This document shows, one piece after another, positions 1 to 9,007 of a stretch of DNA of 64,000 nt (positions are counted from its first letter, which is position 1; each line of letters begins with the position of its first letter). Position numbers and translations under genes: made by a program. The notes beneath the pieces were generated by a model, which had not been told where the DNA came from, did not search any database, and saw only the letters and a program-made list of their open reading frames with translations. The stretch covers positions 3,052,001 through 3,116,000 of the forward strand of contig NZ_LN831790.1 in assembly GCF_001013905.1 (NCBI RefSeq), in the 5' to 3' direction. The stretch comes from Streptomyces leeuwenhoekii (lineage in GTDB: Bacteria; Actinomycetota; Actinomycetes; Streptomycetales; Streptomycetaceae).

Positions 1-2036
1 GCCACCGCGAGGGCCTGATCGCCGACCGCACCGCCGCGTTCGTCCGCCGCCACGCGGACCGCCTGGACGCGCTGACCGACCCGGACGCCGACGACCGCTT
101 CGGCTACTTCGGCCTGCGCACCCTCTACAGCCGCTACCTGCTGCGCCACCCGATCACCCGCAAGGTGATCGAGACGCCCCAGCACTTCCTGCTGCGGGTC
201 GCCGCCGGGCTGGCCGAGGACGACACGGCCCGCGCGCTGGACGAGGTGGCCGCGCTGTACGGCCTGATGAGCCGTCTGGACTACCTGCCGTCCTCCCCCA
301 CCCTGTTCAACTCCGGCACCCGCCACCCCCAGATGTCGTCCTGCTACCTCCTGGACTCCCCCAAGGACGAGCTGGACTCCCTCTACGAGCGCTACCACCA
401 GGTCGCCCGCCTGTCCAAGCACGCCGGCGGCATCGGCATCGCCTACTCCCGGGTCCGCTCCCGCGGTTCGCTGATCCGCGGCACCAACGGGCACTCCAAC
501 GGCATCGTGCCGTTCCTGAAGACCCTCGACGCCTCGGTCGCCGCGGTGAACCAGGGCGGCCGGCGCAAGGGCGCGGCGGCGGTCTACCTGGAGACCTGGC
601 ACGCCGACATCGAGGAGTTCCTGGAGCTGCGCGACAATACCGGCGAGGACGCCCGCCGCACCCACAACCTGAACCTCGCGCACTGGGTGCCCGACGAGTT
701 CATGCGCCGCGTCGCCGCCGACGAGCCGTGGTCGCTGTTCTCCCCCTCCGACGTGCCCGAGCTGGTCGACCTGTGGGGCGAGGAGTTCGACGCCGCCTAC
801 CGGAAGGCGGAGGCCGCGGGGCTGGCGCGCAAGACGCTCCCCGCCCGCGAGCTGTACGGCCGGATGATGCGCACCCTCGCCCAGACCGGCAACGGCTGGA
901 TGACCTTCAAGGACGCCGCCAACCGCACCGCCAACCAGACCGCCGAGCCCGGCCACGTCATCCACTCCTCCAACCTCTGCACGGAGATCCTGGAGGTCAC
1001 CGACGACGGGGAGACGGCGGTGTGCAACCTGGGGTCGGTCAACCTCGGCGCCTTCGTCGACCCGGCCGCCCGCGACATCGACTGGGAGCGGCTGGACGCC
1101 GCTGTCCGCACCGCCGTCACCTTCCTCGACCGGGTCGTGGACATCAACTTCTACCCGACCGGGCAGGCGGCCCGCTCCAACGCCCGGTGGCGTCCGGTGG
1201 GCCTGGGCGCGATGGGCCTCCAGGACGTCTTCTTCAAGCTGCGCCTGCCCTTCGACTCCGCCGAGGCCAAGGGGCTGTCCACCCGGATCGCCGAGCGGAT
1301 CATGCTCGCGGCGTACGAGGCCTCCGCCGACCTCGCCGAACGCAACGGCCCCCTGCCGGCCTGGGAGAAGACCCGTACCGCCCGCGGTGTCCTCCACCCC
1401 GACCACTACGACACCGAGCCGGCCTGGCCCGAGCGGTGGGCGGCGCTGCGCGAGCGCGTCGCCGCCGTGGGCCTGCGCAACTCCCTGCTCCTCGCCATCG
1501 CCCCGACCGCGACCATCGCCTCCATCGCCGGCGTCTACGAGTGCATCGAGCCGCAGGTCTCCAACCTCTTCAAGCGCGAGACCCTGTCCGGCGAGTTCCT
1601 CCAGGTCAACTCCTACCTGGTCGACGATCTCAAGCGGCTGGGCGTGTGGGACGCCCGCACCCGCGAGGCGCTGCGCGAGGCGAGCGGCTCGGTGCAGGGA
1701 CTGACCTGGATCCCCGAGGACGTACGGCGGCTGTACCGCACGGCGTGGGAGATCCCGCAGCGCGGCCTGATCGACATGGCCGCCGCCCGCACCCCCTACC
1801 TCGACCAGGCGCAGTCGCTGAACCTGTTCCTGGAGACGCCCACCATCGGCAAGCTCTCCTCGATGTACGCCTACGCCTGGAAGTCCGGGCTGAAGACGAC
1901 GTACTACCTGCGCTCGCGCCCGGCGACCCGGATCGCCCGCGCGGCGCGGGCCACCGTCCCCGTGCCGGCCGCCGCGGACCCCGAAGCGGTCGCCTGCTCC
2001 CTGGAAAACCCCGAGTCCTGCGAGGCATGCCAGTAA
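1..2036 (+). CDS. nrdA: class Ia ribonucleoside-diphosphate reductase, large (alpha) subunit, 5' partial
   Basis: Reduces ribonucleoside diphosphates to deoxyribonucleotides with NrdB in the cytoplasm. The frame is open through the left window edge (first full codon at 3), so the start and the N-terminal ATP-cone region are missing; 677 residues are visible. Seen in sequence: the SSC redox cysteine (codon near 344), the NLCTE block (NxCxE, catalytic cysteine codon 978-980), the partner cysteine in VCNLGSVN, and a C-terminal CEAC pair that normally relays reducing power. The stop overlaps the nrdB start by one base (TAATG), so the two are translationally coupled. In Streptomyces this enzyme is backed up by a B12-dependent class II enzyme (known from the genus). 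Identity is secure; only the start lies outside the window. Confidence 0.96.
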   Translation, partial: HREGLIADRTAAFVRRHADRLDALTDPDADDRFGYFGLRTLYSRYLLRHPITRKVIETPQHFLLRVAAGLAEDDTARALDEVAALYGLMSRLDYLPSSPTLFNSGTRHPQMSSCYLLDSPKDELDSLYERYHQVARLSKHAGGIGIAYSRVRSRGSLIRGTNGHSNGIVPFLKTLDASVAAVNQGGRRKGAAAVYLETWHADIEEFLELRDNTGEDARRTHNLNLAHWVPDEFMRRVAADEPWSLFSPSDVPELVDLWGEEFDAAYRKAEAAGLARKTLPARELYGRMMRTLAQTGNGWMTFKDAANRTANQTAEPGHVIHSSNLCTEILEVTDDGETAVCNLGSVNLGAFVDPAARDIDWERLDAAVRTAVTFLDRVVDINFYPTGQAARSNARWRPVGLGAMGLQDVFFKLRLPFDSAEAKGLSTRIAERIMLAAYEASADLAERNGPLPAWEKTRTARGVLHPDHYDTEPAWPERWAALRERVAAVGLRNSLLLAIAPTATIASIAGVYECIEPQVSNLFKRETLSGEFLQVNSYLVDDLKRLGVWDARTREALREASGSVQGLTWIPEDVRRLYRTAWEIPQRGLIDMAAARTPYLDQAQSLNLFLETPTIGKLSSMYAYAWKSGLKTTYYLRSRPATRIARAARATVPVPAAADPEAVACSLENPESCEACQ

Positions 2037-3079
2037 TGACCAGTACCCCTGCCGGCACCACCCCCGGCACCGGCCGCACCCAGAACCTGCTCGACCCGGG
2101 CTTCGAGCTGACGCTGCGCCCGATGCGTTATCCCGACTTCTACGAGCGCTACCGGGACGCCATCAAGAACACCTGGACCGTGGAGGAGGTCGACCTCCAC
2201 TCCGACGTCGCCGACCTGGCCAGGCTCACGCCGGGCGAGCAGCACCTCATCGGCCGCCTGGTCGCGTTCTTCGCCACCGGCGACTCGATCGTCGCGAACA
2301 ACCTGGTGCTGACCCTGTACAAGCACATCAACTCCCCCGAGGCACGCCTGTACCTGAGCAGGCAGCTCTTCGAGGAGGCCGTCCACGTCCAGTTCTATCT
2401 GACGCTGCTGGACACCTACCTCCCCGACCCGGAGGACCGTGCGGCCGCGTTCGCCGCCGTCGAGAACATCCCCTCGATCCGCGAGAAGGCCGAGTTCTGC
2501 TTCAAGTGGATGGACTCGGTGGAGCAGATCGACCGGCTGGAGAGCAAGGCCGACCGCCGGCGCTTCCTGCTCAACCTCATCTGCTTCGCCGCGTGCATCG
2601 AGGGCCTGTTCTTCTACGGCGCCTTCGCCTACGTCTACTGGTTCCGCAGCCGGGGGCTGCTGCACGGCCTGGCGACCGGTACCAACTGGGTGTTCCGCGA
2701 CGAGACGATGCACATGTCCTTCGCCTTCGACGTGGTCGACACCGTCCGCAAGGAGGAGCCGGACCTGTTCGACGACGGCCTCCGGCAGCAGGTCACCGAC
2801 ATGCTGCGGGAGGCCGTCGAGGCCGAGCTCCAGTTCGCGCGCGATCTGTGCGGGGACGGCCTGCCGGGCATGAACACCGACTCGATGCGGCAGTACCTGG
2901 AGTGCGTCGCCGACCAGCGGCTCACCCGCCTCGGCTTCGCCCCGGTCTACGGCTCCGAGAACCCCTTCTCCTTCATGGAGCTCCAGGGTGTTCAGGAGCT
3001 GACCAACTTCTTCGAGCGGCGTCCTTCGGCGTACCAGGTGGCGGTGGAGGGCACCGTCGACCTGGACGAGGACTTCTGA
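2036..3079 (+). CDS. nrdB: class Ia ribonucleotide reductase, small (beta) subunit
   Basis: Di-iron/tyrosyl-radical subunit, 347 aa. Visible metal and radical features are GDSIV near the first acidic ligand, EEAVHVQFY (E and H ligands followed four residues later by the radical tyrosine), CIEGLFFYG (E ligand) and DETMHMSF (E and H ligands). The presence of the tyrosine argues for a true radical enzyme rather than an R2-like oxidase. The start at 2036 has GAGG about 10 nt upstream; an in-frame ATG at 2027 lies too close to that GAGG. Its 3' end is overlapped on the opposite strand by a possible small membrane-protein gene (2992-3246). Confidence 0.95.
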   Translation: MTSTPAGTTPGTGRTQNLLDPGFELTLRPMRYPDFYERYRDAIKNTWTVEEVDLHSDVADLARLTPGEQHLIGRLVAFFATGDSIVANNLVLTLYKHINSPEARLYLSRQLFEEAVHVQFYLTLLDTYLPDPEDRAAAFAAVENIPSIREKAEFCFKWMDSVEQIDRLESKADRRRFLLNLICFAACIEGLFFYGAFAYVYWFRSRGLLHGLATGTNWVFRDETMHMSFAFDVVDTVRKEEPDLFDDGLRQQVTDMLREAVEAELQFARDLCGDGLPGMNTDSMRQYLECVADQRLTRLGFAPVYGSENPFSFMELQGVQELTNFFERRPSAYQVAVEGTVDLDEDF

Positions 3080-3246
3080 ACCTCCTTCCGTGTCCGCTCG
3101 CCCTCCCGGGCCTGCTCTGCCTCCCTGAGCTGCCGGTCGATGCGCCGCTCGCGCACGATGCCGACCAGCGAGGGGAGGATCATGAGGACCAGGAGGGCGA
3201 GGGTCGCCACCATCCCGATCAGGGCTTCCGTCTGTTCTGCGGTCAT
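2992..3246 (-). CDS. possible small single-pass membrane protein antisense to nrdB end
   Basis: Open frame of 84 aa: a short N-terminus, one hydrophobic segment (roughly residues 10-30, rich in L, V, I), then a highly charged Arg/Glu stretch (RERRIDRQLREAEQ) predicted to be helical in the cytoplasm. It would be transcribed divergently from nrdS and its last 88 bp overlap the 3' end of nrdB. The hydrophobic-then-charged layout is typical of genuine small membrane proteins, but the upstream Shine-Dalgarno is weak and the tail overlaps a strongly conserved gene, so it could be a chance frame. A longer start at 3318 is possible but adds a non-membrane, Arg-rich leader. Confidence 0.42.
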   Translation of the reverse strand: MTAEQTEALIGMVATLALLVLMILPSLVGIVRERRIDRQLREAEQAREGERTRKEVQKSSSRSTVPSTATWYAEGRRSKKLVSS

Positions 3247-3338
3247 GCCACCACTGTCGCGCCGGACGGTCCTGACCGGCAGTGGCAGGACTGCCGTAAG
3301 ACCTCGATTTCCTGCCACCCGTGCGGCAGACTGGCGGC

Positions 3339-4304
3339 ATGCTGCGGAACGTCGCTGCCGTCCTCCTCGACGGCGTGCACCCCTTCGAACTCGGCGTCGT
3401 CTGCGAGGTCTTCGGCGTCGACCGGAGCGACAACGGCCTGCCGGTGTACGACTTCGCGGTGGTCTCCGCGGAGGGCCCGGCGCTGGCCACCCATGTCGGC
3501 GGGCTGTCCGTCTCCACGCCGTACGGGCTGGACCGGCTGGAGGAGGCCGACCTGATCGCGGTGCCGGCCGGCAGCGACTTCGTGCGCCGGGAGTACCCGC
3601 CCCGGCTGCTGGAGGCGCTGGTGCGGGCCGTCGAGCGGGGGACGCGGGTGCTCAGCGTCTGCTCGGGGGTGTTCGTGCTCGGCGCCGCCGGGCTGCTGGA
3701 CGGCCGGCGCTGCGCCGTGCACTGGCACCACGCGCGGGAGCTGGCCCGCCAGTACCCGCGGGCGGTCGTCGAGCCGGACGTGCTCTACGTCGACGAGGAC
3801 CCGGTGATCACCTCCGCCGGCACGGCCGCCGGGATCGACGCCTGCCTCCACCTGGTACGCAAGGAGCAGGGACCGGAGGTCGCCAACAGGATCGCCCGGC
3901 GGATGGTCGTCCCCCCGCACCGGGACGGCGGGCAGGCGCAGTACATCGAACGGCCGCTGCCGCGGGCGGCCTGCGACACCGTCGGCGAGGTGCTGGCCTG
4001 GATGGAGCAGCACCTCGACCAGGAGGTCACCGTCGAGCAGCTCGCCGCTCGCGCCCACATGGCTCCGCGCACCTTCGCCCGCCGCTTCCAGCAGGAGACG
4101 GGCACGACCCCCTACCGCTGGATCCTGCGCCAGCGGGTGCTGTTGGCGCAGCACCTGCTGGAGGCGACGGACGAGACGATGGACACGATCGCCTGGCGCA
4201 CCGGGTTCGGCACGGCGGCGGCGCTGCGCCACCAGTTCACCCGGGCGCTCGGAACCACCCCGAACGCCTACCGGCGCGCGTTCCGGGGCCCGCAGGCGGC
4301 CTGA
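3339..4304 (+). CDS. nrdS: AraC-family (GlxA-type) transcriptional regulator of the nrdABS operon
   Basis: 321 aa. The N-terminal half (about 1-180) is a DJ-1/PfpI-like class I glutamine amidotransferase fold, with the nucleophile-elbow motif VCSGVFVLGAAG; the C-terminal about 100 residues are a two-HTH AraC domain (motifs MAPRTFARRFQQETG and WRTGFGTAAALRHQF). This is the usual architecture of GlxA-type regulators. Its place directly after nrdAB matches nrdS, described in S. coelicolor as the third gene of the class Ia RNR operon; the ligand and target sites are not evident here. ATG at 3339 is preferred over GTG at 3321 because it starts at the conserved hydrophobic first strand. It converges on cyp170A1 with 20 bp between stops. 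Confidence 0.85.
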   Translation: MLRNVAAVLLDGVHPFELGVVCEVFGVDRSDNGLPVYDFAVVSAEGPALATHVGGLSVSTPYGLDRLEEADLIAVPAGSDFVRREYPPRLLEALVRAVERGTRVLSVCSGVFVLGAAGLLDGRRCAVHWHHARELARQYPRAVVEPDVLYVDEDPVITSAGTAAGIDACLHLVRKEQGPEVANRIARRMVVPPHRDGGQAQYIERPLPRAACDTVGEVLAWMEQHLDQEVTVEQLAARAHMAPRTFARRFQQETGTTPYRWILRQRVLLAQHLLEATDETMDTIAWRTGFGTAAALRHQFTRALGTTPNAYRRAFRGPQAA

Positions 4305-4324
4305 GCGCGCGCCGGGACGTCAGG

Positions 4325-5734
4325 TCACCGGGGCAGGGCGCGCACCAGCAGACGGCGCGGGCGCAGGGTGATGCCGATCCGGGGGCGGGGGTCGGAGCCG
4401 GGCGCCTGCTCGAAGCGGAAGGCGGCCGCGATCGCCGCGGTGATCAGCGTGAGCTCGGCCATCGAGAAGTGGTCGCTCGGGCATTTGCGGTTGCCGACGC
4501 TGAACGGGCTCATCGCGTACTTCGGCACGTCCTTGGACCGCTCCGGGAGCCAGCGGTCCGGGTCGAACTCCTCGTGCCGCTCGTAGGAACGCGCGTCCCG
4601 CTGGATCGCATACGGGCTGTAGACGAGGTCGGCTCCGGCGGGAATGCGATACCCGCCGAGCTCGGTGTCGGTCACCGCCCGGCGCGTCAATATCCATACG
4701 GCAGGATACAGGCGCATAGTCTCCACGATGACATTGGCGGTGAACGTCAGCTTTCGGGCGTCTTCGAATGCGACGGGCCGGTCGCCCACGACGCTTTTCA
4801 CCTCGTCGCGGATCTTGTCCCCGAGTTCCGGGTGCTCGGTCAGCACCAGCAGCAGGGACATGATCATGGAACCGACGGTTTCGCTTCCGGGGGTGAGGAT
4901 GGCGATGACCTGATCGTGGATCTCCTGCTCCCCGATGGGCTCGCCATTGTCGTCCTTCGCCTCCAGCAAAGCCGTCAGCAGATCGTCCGGCTTTTGACCG
5001 CTCGCCCGCCGGTCGGCGACGATCTCGTCGACCAGGAGGTGCAAGTCGGCCAGGGCCCGGTTGAATTCGAGGTTCGCCGGAACCGGAATGCGGTACAGCG
5101 GGCCGAGCGGCAGGACCATGCGCTGGTACATACCGCTGAACAGCGTGGCGAGGGCGCTGCAGATCCGGTCGGCCCGGTCGTCCATGTAGCTGCCGCGCAT
5201 CAGGCAGCGGGCGGAGACGCGGACGGCCACCCGGAAGGACTCCGCGGTGATGTCGAGGACCTCGCCGGAGCGCCAGCGCTCCACCAGCGCCTGCGCCTCC
5301 TCCGCCATGATCGGCCCGTAGGCGGGGATGGCGTCGAGCCGGAAGGCCGGCTGGATGGTGCGCCGCTGGCGCCGGTGCAGGGGGCCGTTGGCGGTGGCCA
5401 CGCCCTCCTTGCCGAGCAGGCTCTCCAGGGACTCCCACAGCGGCCCGGCGATGATGTAGTCGGGGCTCAGCGCCACGGCGCCGGTGAGGGCGGGCGTGGT
5501 GACCGCGTACACGGTCTTGGGGCCGAGCTCGAGCCGGACGACGTCACCGTGGTCGCGCAGCTGGGAGAGGAAGGCCAGCGGGTCGCGGGCCAGTTTCCAG
5601 CCATGCCCCAGGAACGGCAGGGCGCCCCCCGCCACGGGCGGTTCGCGCAGTTCCGCCTGGGGCCGGGTATCGGAGGACGGGGGCGCCTCCTGTCCGGACG
5701 GGGCCGGGGACTCGGGAGAGGATCCGACGGTCAT
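4325..5734 (-). CDS. cyp170A1: cytochrome P450 CYP170A1-type, epi-isozizaene to albaflavenone monooxygenase
   Basis: 469-aa P450 that in S. coelicolor oxidises epi-isozizaene in two steps via albaflavenols to the antibiotic sesquiterpene albaflavenone. Seen: the I-helix segment [12 protein letters not shown] (ExxR pair), DPDRWLPER (PERF region) and the haem loop [13 protein letters not shown] with cysteine ligand; serine replaces the usual glycine two residues after the cysteine. The N-terminus is Pro/Ser-rich rather than a membrane anchor. Its ATG overlaps the cyc1 stop by 4 bp (ATGA), so the two enzymes are co-translated. The S. coelicolor enzyme was reported to have a second, farnesene-forming terpene synthase site; whether that metal motif is intact here needs an alignment. 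Confidence 0.92.
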   Translation of the reverse strand: MTVGSSPESPAPSGQEAPPSSDTRPQAELREPPVAGGALPFLGHGWKLARDPLAFLSQLRDHGDVVRLELGPKTVYAVTTPALTGAVALSPDYIIAGPLWESLESLLGKEGVATANGPLHRRQRRTIQPAFRLDAIPAYGPIMAEEAQALVERWRSGEVLDITAESFRVAVRVSARCLMRGSYMDDRADRICSALATLFSGMYQRMVLPLGPLYRIPVPANLEFNRALADLHLLVDEIVADRRASGQKPDDLLTALLEAKDDNGEPIGEQEIHDQVIAILTPGSETVGSMIMSLLLVLTEHPELGDKIRDEVKSVVGDRPVAFEDARKLTFTANVIVETMRLYPAVWILTRRAVTDTELGGYRIPAGADLVYSPYAIQRDARSYERHEEFDPDRWLPERSKDVPKYAMSPFSVGNRKCPSDHFSMAELTLITAAIAAAFRFEQAPGSDPRPRIGITLRPRRLLVRALPR

Positions 5735-6819
5735 TTCTCACCTGCCGCTTCGTTGTTGACGTACGGGGGTGTGGAGCGGTCGTCCCAACTGTCGACCCGG
5801 TACCGGCCGGATTCGTGGTGGAACCAGTAGACGGAGCTGAACCAGTTCCGCATGTTTCCGACGCAGGCCCGCACGGCGGTGCCGAGTTCTTTTCCGCGCA
5901 CCGTTCCGTCGTCGGCCAGTTCGTCGGCGAAACGTAAGGCGTCACGTTCGGCCGGCACGAATTCGTCGATGCAGTACTCGACGCGCCGCCTGATTTCCAG
6001 GATCGCTTCTTCGAGCGTCAGCCCCTCATGCGTGATGAGACTGATTCCGAGATTGTGCACCTCGTCGCCCGCCAATTCCTTGGGCAGCGAACAGAGGTCG
6101 TTGTACCAGGCGGCGAATTCCTGGCTCAGCAGCGCTGCCCTCCGGTATGCGGGATGTCTCCGCACCGTTTCCGGGAGTTCGAGTCCCGCGCTCGGCTCCA
6201 GCAGGTCGGTCCAGATCCGGTGCGCGAAGGTGAGCCGGCGCAGTTCGAGGTACTCCGCGACGCCGGGGACGACGCCCCGGGTGCGGTTGCGGAACTCCCG
6301 GTCGTACGCCTCGATCACCGCGTGGAAGTGCCGCGCGAACCGGGCGTTCCAGGTCGCCGGCGAGAACGCGTACAGCCGCAGCACACTGTCGGCGAACCCC
6401 GCCACCAGCGCGTCCTCGTGGCACAGATGGTCCCCCGGGGAGTCCAGAGCCGTGTGCAGCCGGTCCTTCAGCCGCCGCCAGGCGCCGGCGCGTCCGTGGA
6501 CGATGTCGCGGTCGTGCCGGTCGTCCCAGACGAAGAACCACGCGCTGTAGTCCGCGATCGCCTGGAGGACCTCGTCGGGGGCGCCGAGGTAGTACCCGGC
6601 CATCAGATCGGTGTAGCACAGGCCATCGGCATATTCCGCCACCTTGTCCGCCGGCATCAGCCGCTTTTCGAGCAGCCAGCCGCGGGTCCTCTCCTGAAGC
6701 CTGGGCCAATACGGATGCAGTCGCCGGGGAAAGGACGACTCGATCACCGGGAGAGCGAGCGAGGGCGGAACCGCGACCGCCGTCGGTGTCGCTGTGGAGC
6801 CGCGTGGAAAATCATGCAC
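5731..6819 (-). CDS. cyc1: epi-isozizaene synthase (class I sesquiterpene cyclase)
   Basis: 362 aa, essentially the length of the characterised S. coelicolor enzyme. Cyclises farnesyl diphosphate to epi-isozizaene, first step to albaflavenone, using three Mg ions. Seen: the aspartate-rich motif DDRHD in [11 protein letters not shown] (about residue 100), the NSE-type triad NDLCSLPKE (about 240), the terminal RY-type segment GRYRVDSW, and the C-terminus [12 protein letters not shown] shared with the S. coelicolor protein. The GTG at 6819 is chosen because AGAGGGG lies about 8 nt upstream and it gives the family N-terminus. It is the first gene of a two-gene operon and has a 350-bp upstream region that presumably holds its promoter. 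Confidence 0.95.
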   Translation of the reverse strand: MHDFPRGSTATPTAVAVPPSLALPVIESSFPRRLHPYWPRLQERTRGWLLEKRLMPADKVAEYADGLCYTDLMAGYYLGAPDEVLQAIADYSAWFFVWDDRHDRDIVHGRAGAWRRLKDRLHTALDSPGDHLCHEDALVAGFADSVLRLYAFSPATWNARFARHFHAVIEAYDREFRNRTRGVVPGVAEYLELRRLTFAHRIWTDLLEPSAGLELPETVRRHPAYRRAALLSQEFAAWYNDLCSLPKELAGDEVHNLGISLITHEGLTLEEAILEIRRRVEYCIDEFVPAERDALRFADELADDGTVRGKELGTAVRACVGNMRNWFSSVYWFHHESGRYRVDSWDDRSTPPYVNNEAAGEK

Positions 6820-7170
6820 GGACAAACCCCTCTCAGCCGCCGGTAGGCGCACCCCTCGCACCGAGCGGGGCACGCGCCGTCGTGTATCGCCGCCCTCACC
6901 ATTCAGCCCTACAACTGACCCGTCTGGGAGCGGATTTGCTCTACTCACCGCCCCGACGCGTCTGAATTCTCCCCTTGTGTGACAGGTTATGGATCAGCGG
7001 AAGAGCGGGAGGGAGCGAACACGCGTCGAGCAGGCGAACGGCGGCGGATGCGCGGCGCGCACGCGAACGGCGCCCGCCTTCCCGGCCGGGCACACACGAA
7101 CGGCGCCCGGCGGGGAAGGGAATCCCGACGAGCGCCGTGCGCGGGGAGGGCGTGGGCCCCGAGGGCCGCC
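6820..7170. other. intergenic region upstream of cyc1 with three short GAACGGCG repeats
   Basis: No credible gene. The proximal part (6820-6990) must carry the cyc1 promoter; AT-richer sequence near 6895-6990 is the likely place but no convincing -35/-10 pair stands out. The distal part contains the 9-mer cgaacggcg three times (7035-7043, 7064-7072, 7097-7105), set in otherwise similar GC-rich blocks. A short GGCCC/GGGCC hairpin near 7153-7168 lies just after the def stop and may act as its terminator. Confidence 0.5.
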
Positions 7171-7821
7171 TCAGTCGTTGGCGACCACCGGGTAGCGGGG
7201 TTCGTTCTCGGCCATCTGCCGCAGCGCGTTCTTGCGGTCCCGCTTGGAGAGCCGGTCGATGTAGAGGTAGCCGTACAGGTGGTCCGTCTCGTGCTGGAGG
7301 CACCGCGCGAAGTACCCGGTGCCGCGCACCTTGATGGGGTTGCCCTTCTCGTCCTGCCCGGTCACCTCGGCGTAGTCGGGGCGGGCGAGCGGCATGTACG
7401 CGGTCGGCACCGACAGGCAGCCCTCGTTGCTGTCGTCGAGGCGGCGCCGCTCGGCCGGCAGCTCCACCAGCCTGGGGTTGCACACCACGCCGACGTGGCG
7501 GACGCCCTCGTCGTCCGGGCAGTCGTAGACGAAGACCTTCAGGTCCACGCCGATCTGGTTGGCGGCCAGGCCCACGCCCTCGGCGGTGCGCTGGCTGGCG
7601 AACATGTCCGCGACGAGCTGCTGGAACTCCTCGCCGAAGTCGGTGACGTCCTTGCACTCCTTGTGCAGCACCGGGTTGCCGACCACCGTGATCGGACGCG
7701 AGGTGCCGCGCTCCCGCCAGGCCGCCTCGCGCTCCCCGCAGTCCTCCGTGTCGATGACGTATCCCTCGTCGTCCACGGGGAGAACGCCCGCGCGCTGCTG
7801 ATCGGTGTCCTGCTGAGCCAT
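7171..7821 (-). CDS. def: peptide deformylase
   Basis: Removes the formyl group from the N-terminal methionine of new proteins. 216 aa with all three metallo-deformylase motifs: [10 protein letters not shown] (motif 1), EGCLSVP (motif 2, cysteine metal ligand) and QHETDHL (motif 3, HExxH). It carries an extra N-terminal segment of about 40 acidic residues before the usual family start, common in one of the several Streptomyces deformylases. ATG at 7821 is preceded by GGAAGG. It follows the TPR gene by 90 bp on the same strand, so may be co-transcribed with it. Confidence 0.93.
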   Translation of the reverse strand: MAQQDTDQQRAGVLPVDDEGYVIDTEDCGEREAAWRERGTSRPITVVGNPVLHKECKDVTDFGEEFQQLVADMFASQRTAEGVGLAANQIGVDLKVFVYDCPDDEGVRHVGVVCNPRLVELPAERRRLDDSNEGCLSVPTAYMPLARPDYAEVTGQDEKGNPIKVRGTGYFARCLQHETDHLYGYLYIDRLSKRDRKNALRQMAENEPRYPVVAND

Positions 7822-7911
7822 GACCGACGTACGCCTTCCTAGAAAACAGGGGGTGATGCTGATACAGGGTACGGCGTCCGCCCCGGCGCTCCGGCGCCCT
7901 CGGGGACTCGC

Positions 7912-8892
7912 TCAGCAGACCTCTTCGAGATCCCGCCAGTCCCGGGAATCCGGGCTGTCCGCCACCCAGCCGTCCAGCAGCCCCCGCACCAGCGCCGCCG
8001 GCGCCGCCACCCCGCACTCCCGCTCCGGCACCCACAGTTGTCCGTCGGTGCGGTGGCCGAGCGGCCCGGGATGCCCCGGCTCGCTGTGGTCGTGCGGGTC
8101 GAGGTGCTCCCCGTCGCCCTCGTCGGACGGCATCCGGGACTCCGAGCACATCCGGCACAGCAGCCGCACCGAGGACGACCAGTCCTCGGCGGCGAAACCG
8201 GCGTCGGCGGCGAGCTGCTCCAGGGCGTCCCGGTCGGCCTCCGTGGCCGCCTCCAGCAGGACCACCCAGGTGGGAACGGGCGAGGGCGCCCACAGCTCGA
8301 TCTCGTCGAAGACCGGGTAGGTGTGCCCGGCGGAGGTGGTCCGCTCCCCGTGCGGCACACCGTCGTGCAGGACGACCTCGCCCCAGCGCCGGCCGGACGA
8401 CGGCAGCGGAATGGACAGCACCTCGATCCGGGCGGGGTCCAGCCGCCGCCCCCACACCACCTCGGCCTCCCCCTCCGGGGAGAGCCGTACGGCCGCGCTG
8501 CCCAGGTCCATGCCGAGCGGCTCGCCGGAGCCGGTCGCCTCCCCCGGCACCCGCAGCCCGTACGCCTGCCAGGCCCGGCGGGCCAGCGGCCAGTCCTGCA
8601 GGGCGGTCGCGGCGATGCCGACGTTCCACCAGTCCGGCGCCCCGGCGTCCCGGTCCAGCAGGGCCACGGCCCGCAGGCCCGCCGCTCTGGCCTGCTCCCA
8701 GTCGTGCCGGAACTTGTGCAGCAGGGCGAGGTTGAACCACGACTCCGACAGCCACGGCTCCAGGTCGGCGGCCCGCGTCAGCAGCGCGCCCGCGTCCTCG
8801 TACCGGCCGTCGCCGATCAGGGTGAACGCGCGGTCGGTGGCCTGCCGCCAGGAGGCGGAGGGCCGGTGCCGTCCCTTGCCGAAGATCCTCAC
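7912..8892 (-). CDS. tetratricopeptide-repeat protein
   Basis: 326 aa, predicted soluble. The N-terminal half holds TPR-like helical repeats (about residues 15-125; motifs GDGRYEDAGALLTRAADLEP and ESWFNLALLHKFRHDWEQAR); the C-terminal half has no repeat signature and includes a CRMC cysteine pair and an acidic stretch near 270-290, possibly a metal-binding insert. GTG at 8892 is selected because the protein then begins RIFGKGRHRPS, as in streptomycete relatives; the longer open frame to 9018 is low in coding character. Function unknown; its partner is probably a protein. It sits between the HD-domain genes and def, all on one strand. Confidence 0.75.
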   Translation of the reverse strand: MRIFGKGRHRPSASWRQATDRAFTLIGDGRYEDAGALLTRAADLEPWLSESWFNLALLHKFRHDWEQARAAGLRAVALLDRDAGAPDWWNVGIAATALQDWPLARRAWQAYGLRVPGEATGSGEPLGMDLGSAAVRLSPEGEAEVVWGRRLDPARIEVLSIPLPSSGRRWGEVVLHDGVPHGERTTSAGHTYPVFDEIELWAPSPVPTWVVLLEAATEADRDALEQLAADAGFAAEDWSSSVRLLCRMCSESRMPSDEGDGEHLDPHDHSEPGHPGPLGHRTDGQLWVPERECGVAAPAALVRGLLDGWVADSPDSRDWRDLEEVC

Positions 8893-9007
8893 GATTCCCG
8901 CCTGCCAGTTCCGTGGAGTGGGCCCGGCTGTGCCCTGCTGCGCCCCCGTACACCCTCTTCTTCGCATCCAACCACGTGCGCATGCGAGGGCGCTCATTAC
9001 CCATGGG

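Noticed and set aside
1..2036. NrdR boxes controlling nrdABS
   Set aside because: The promoter lies upstream of the window; nothing resembling a paired NrdR site is visible inside.
4325..6819. Larger secondary-metabolite gene cluster around the terpene synthase
   Set aside because: Flanking genes are nrdS and def, both core; only the two albaflavenone genes are dedicated.
7035..7105. Insertion sequence or attachment site from GAACGGCG repeats
   Set aside because: Only 9-bp repeats with no terminal inverted repeats, no transposase and no target duplication.
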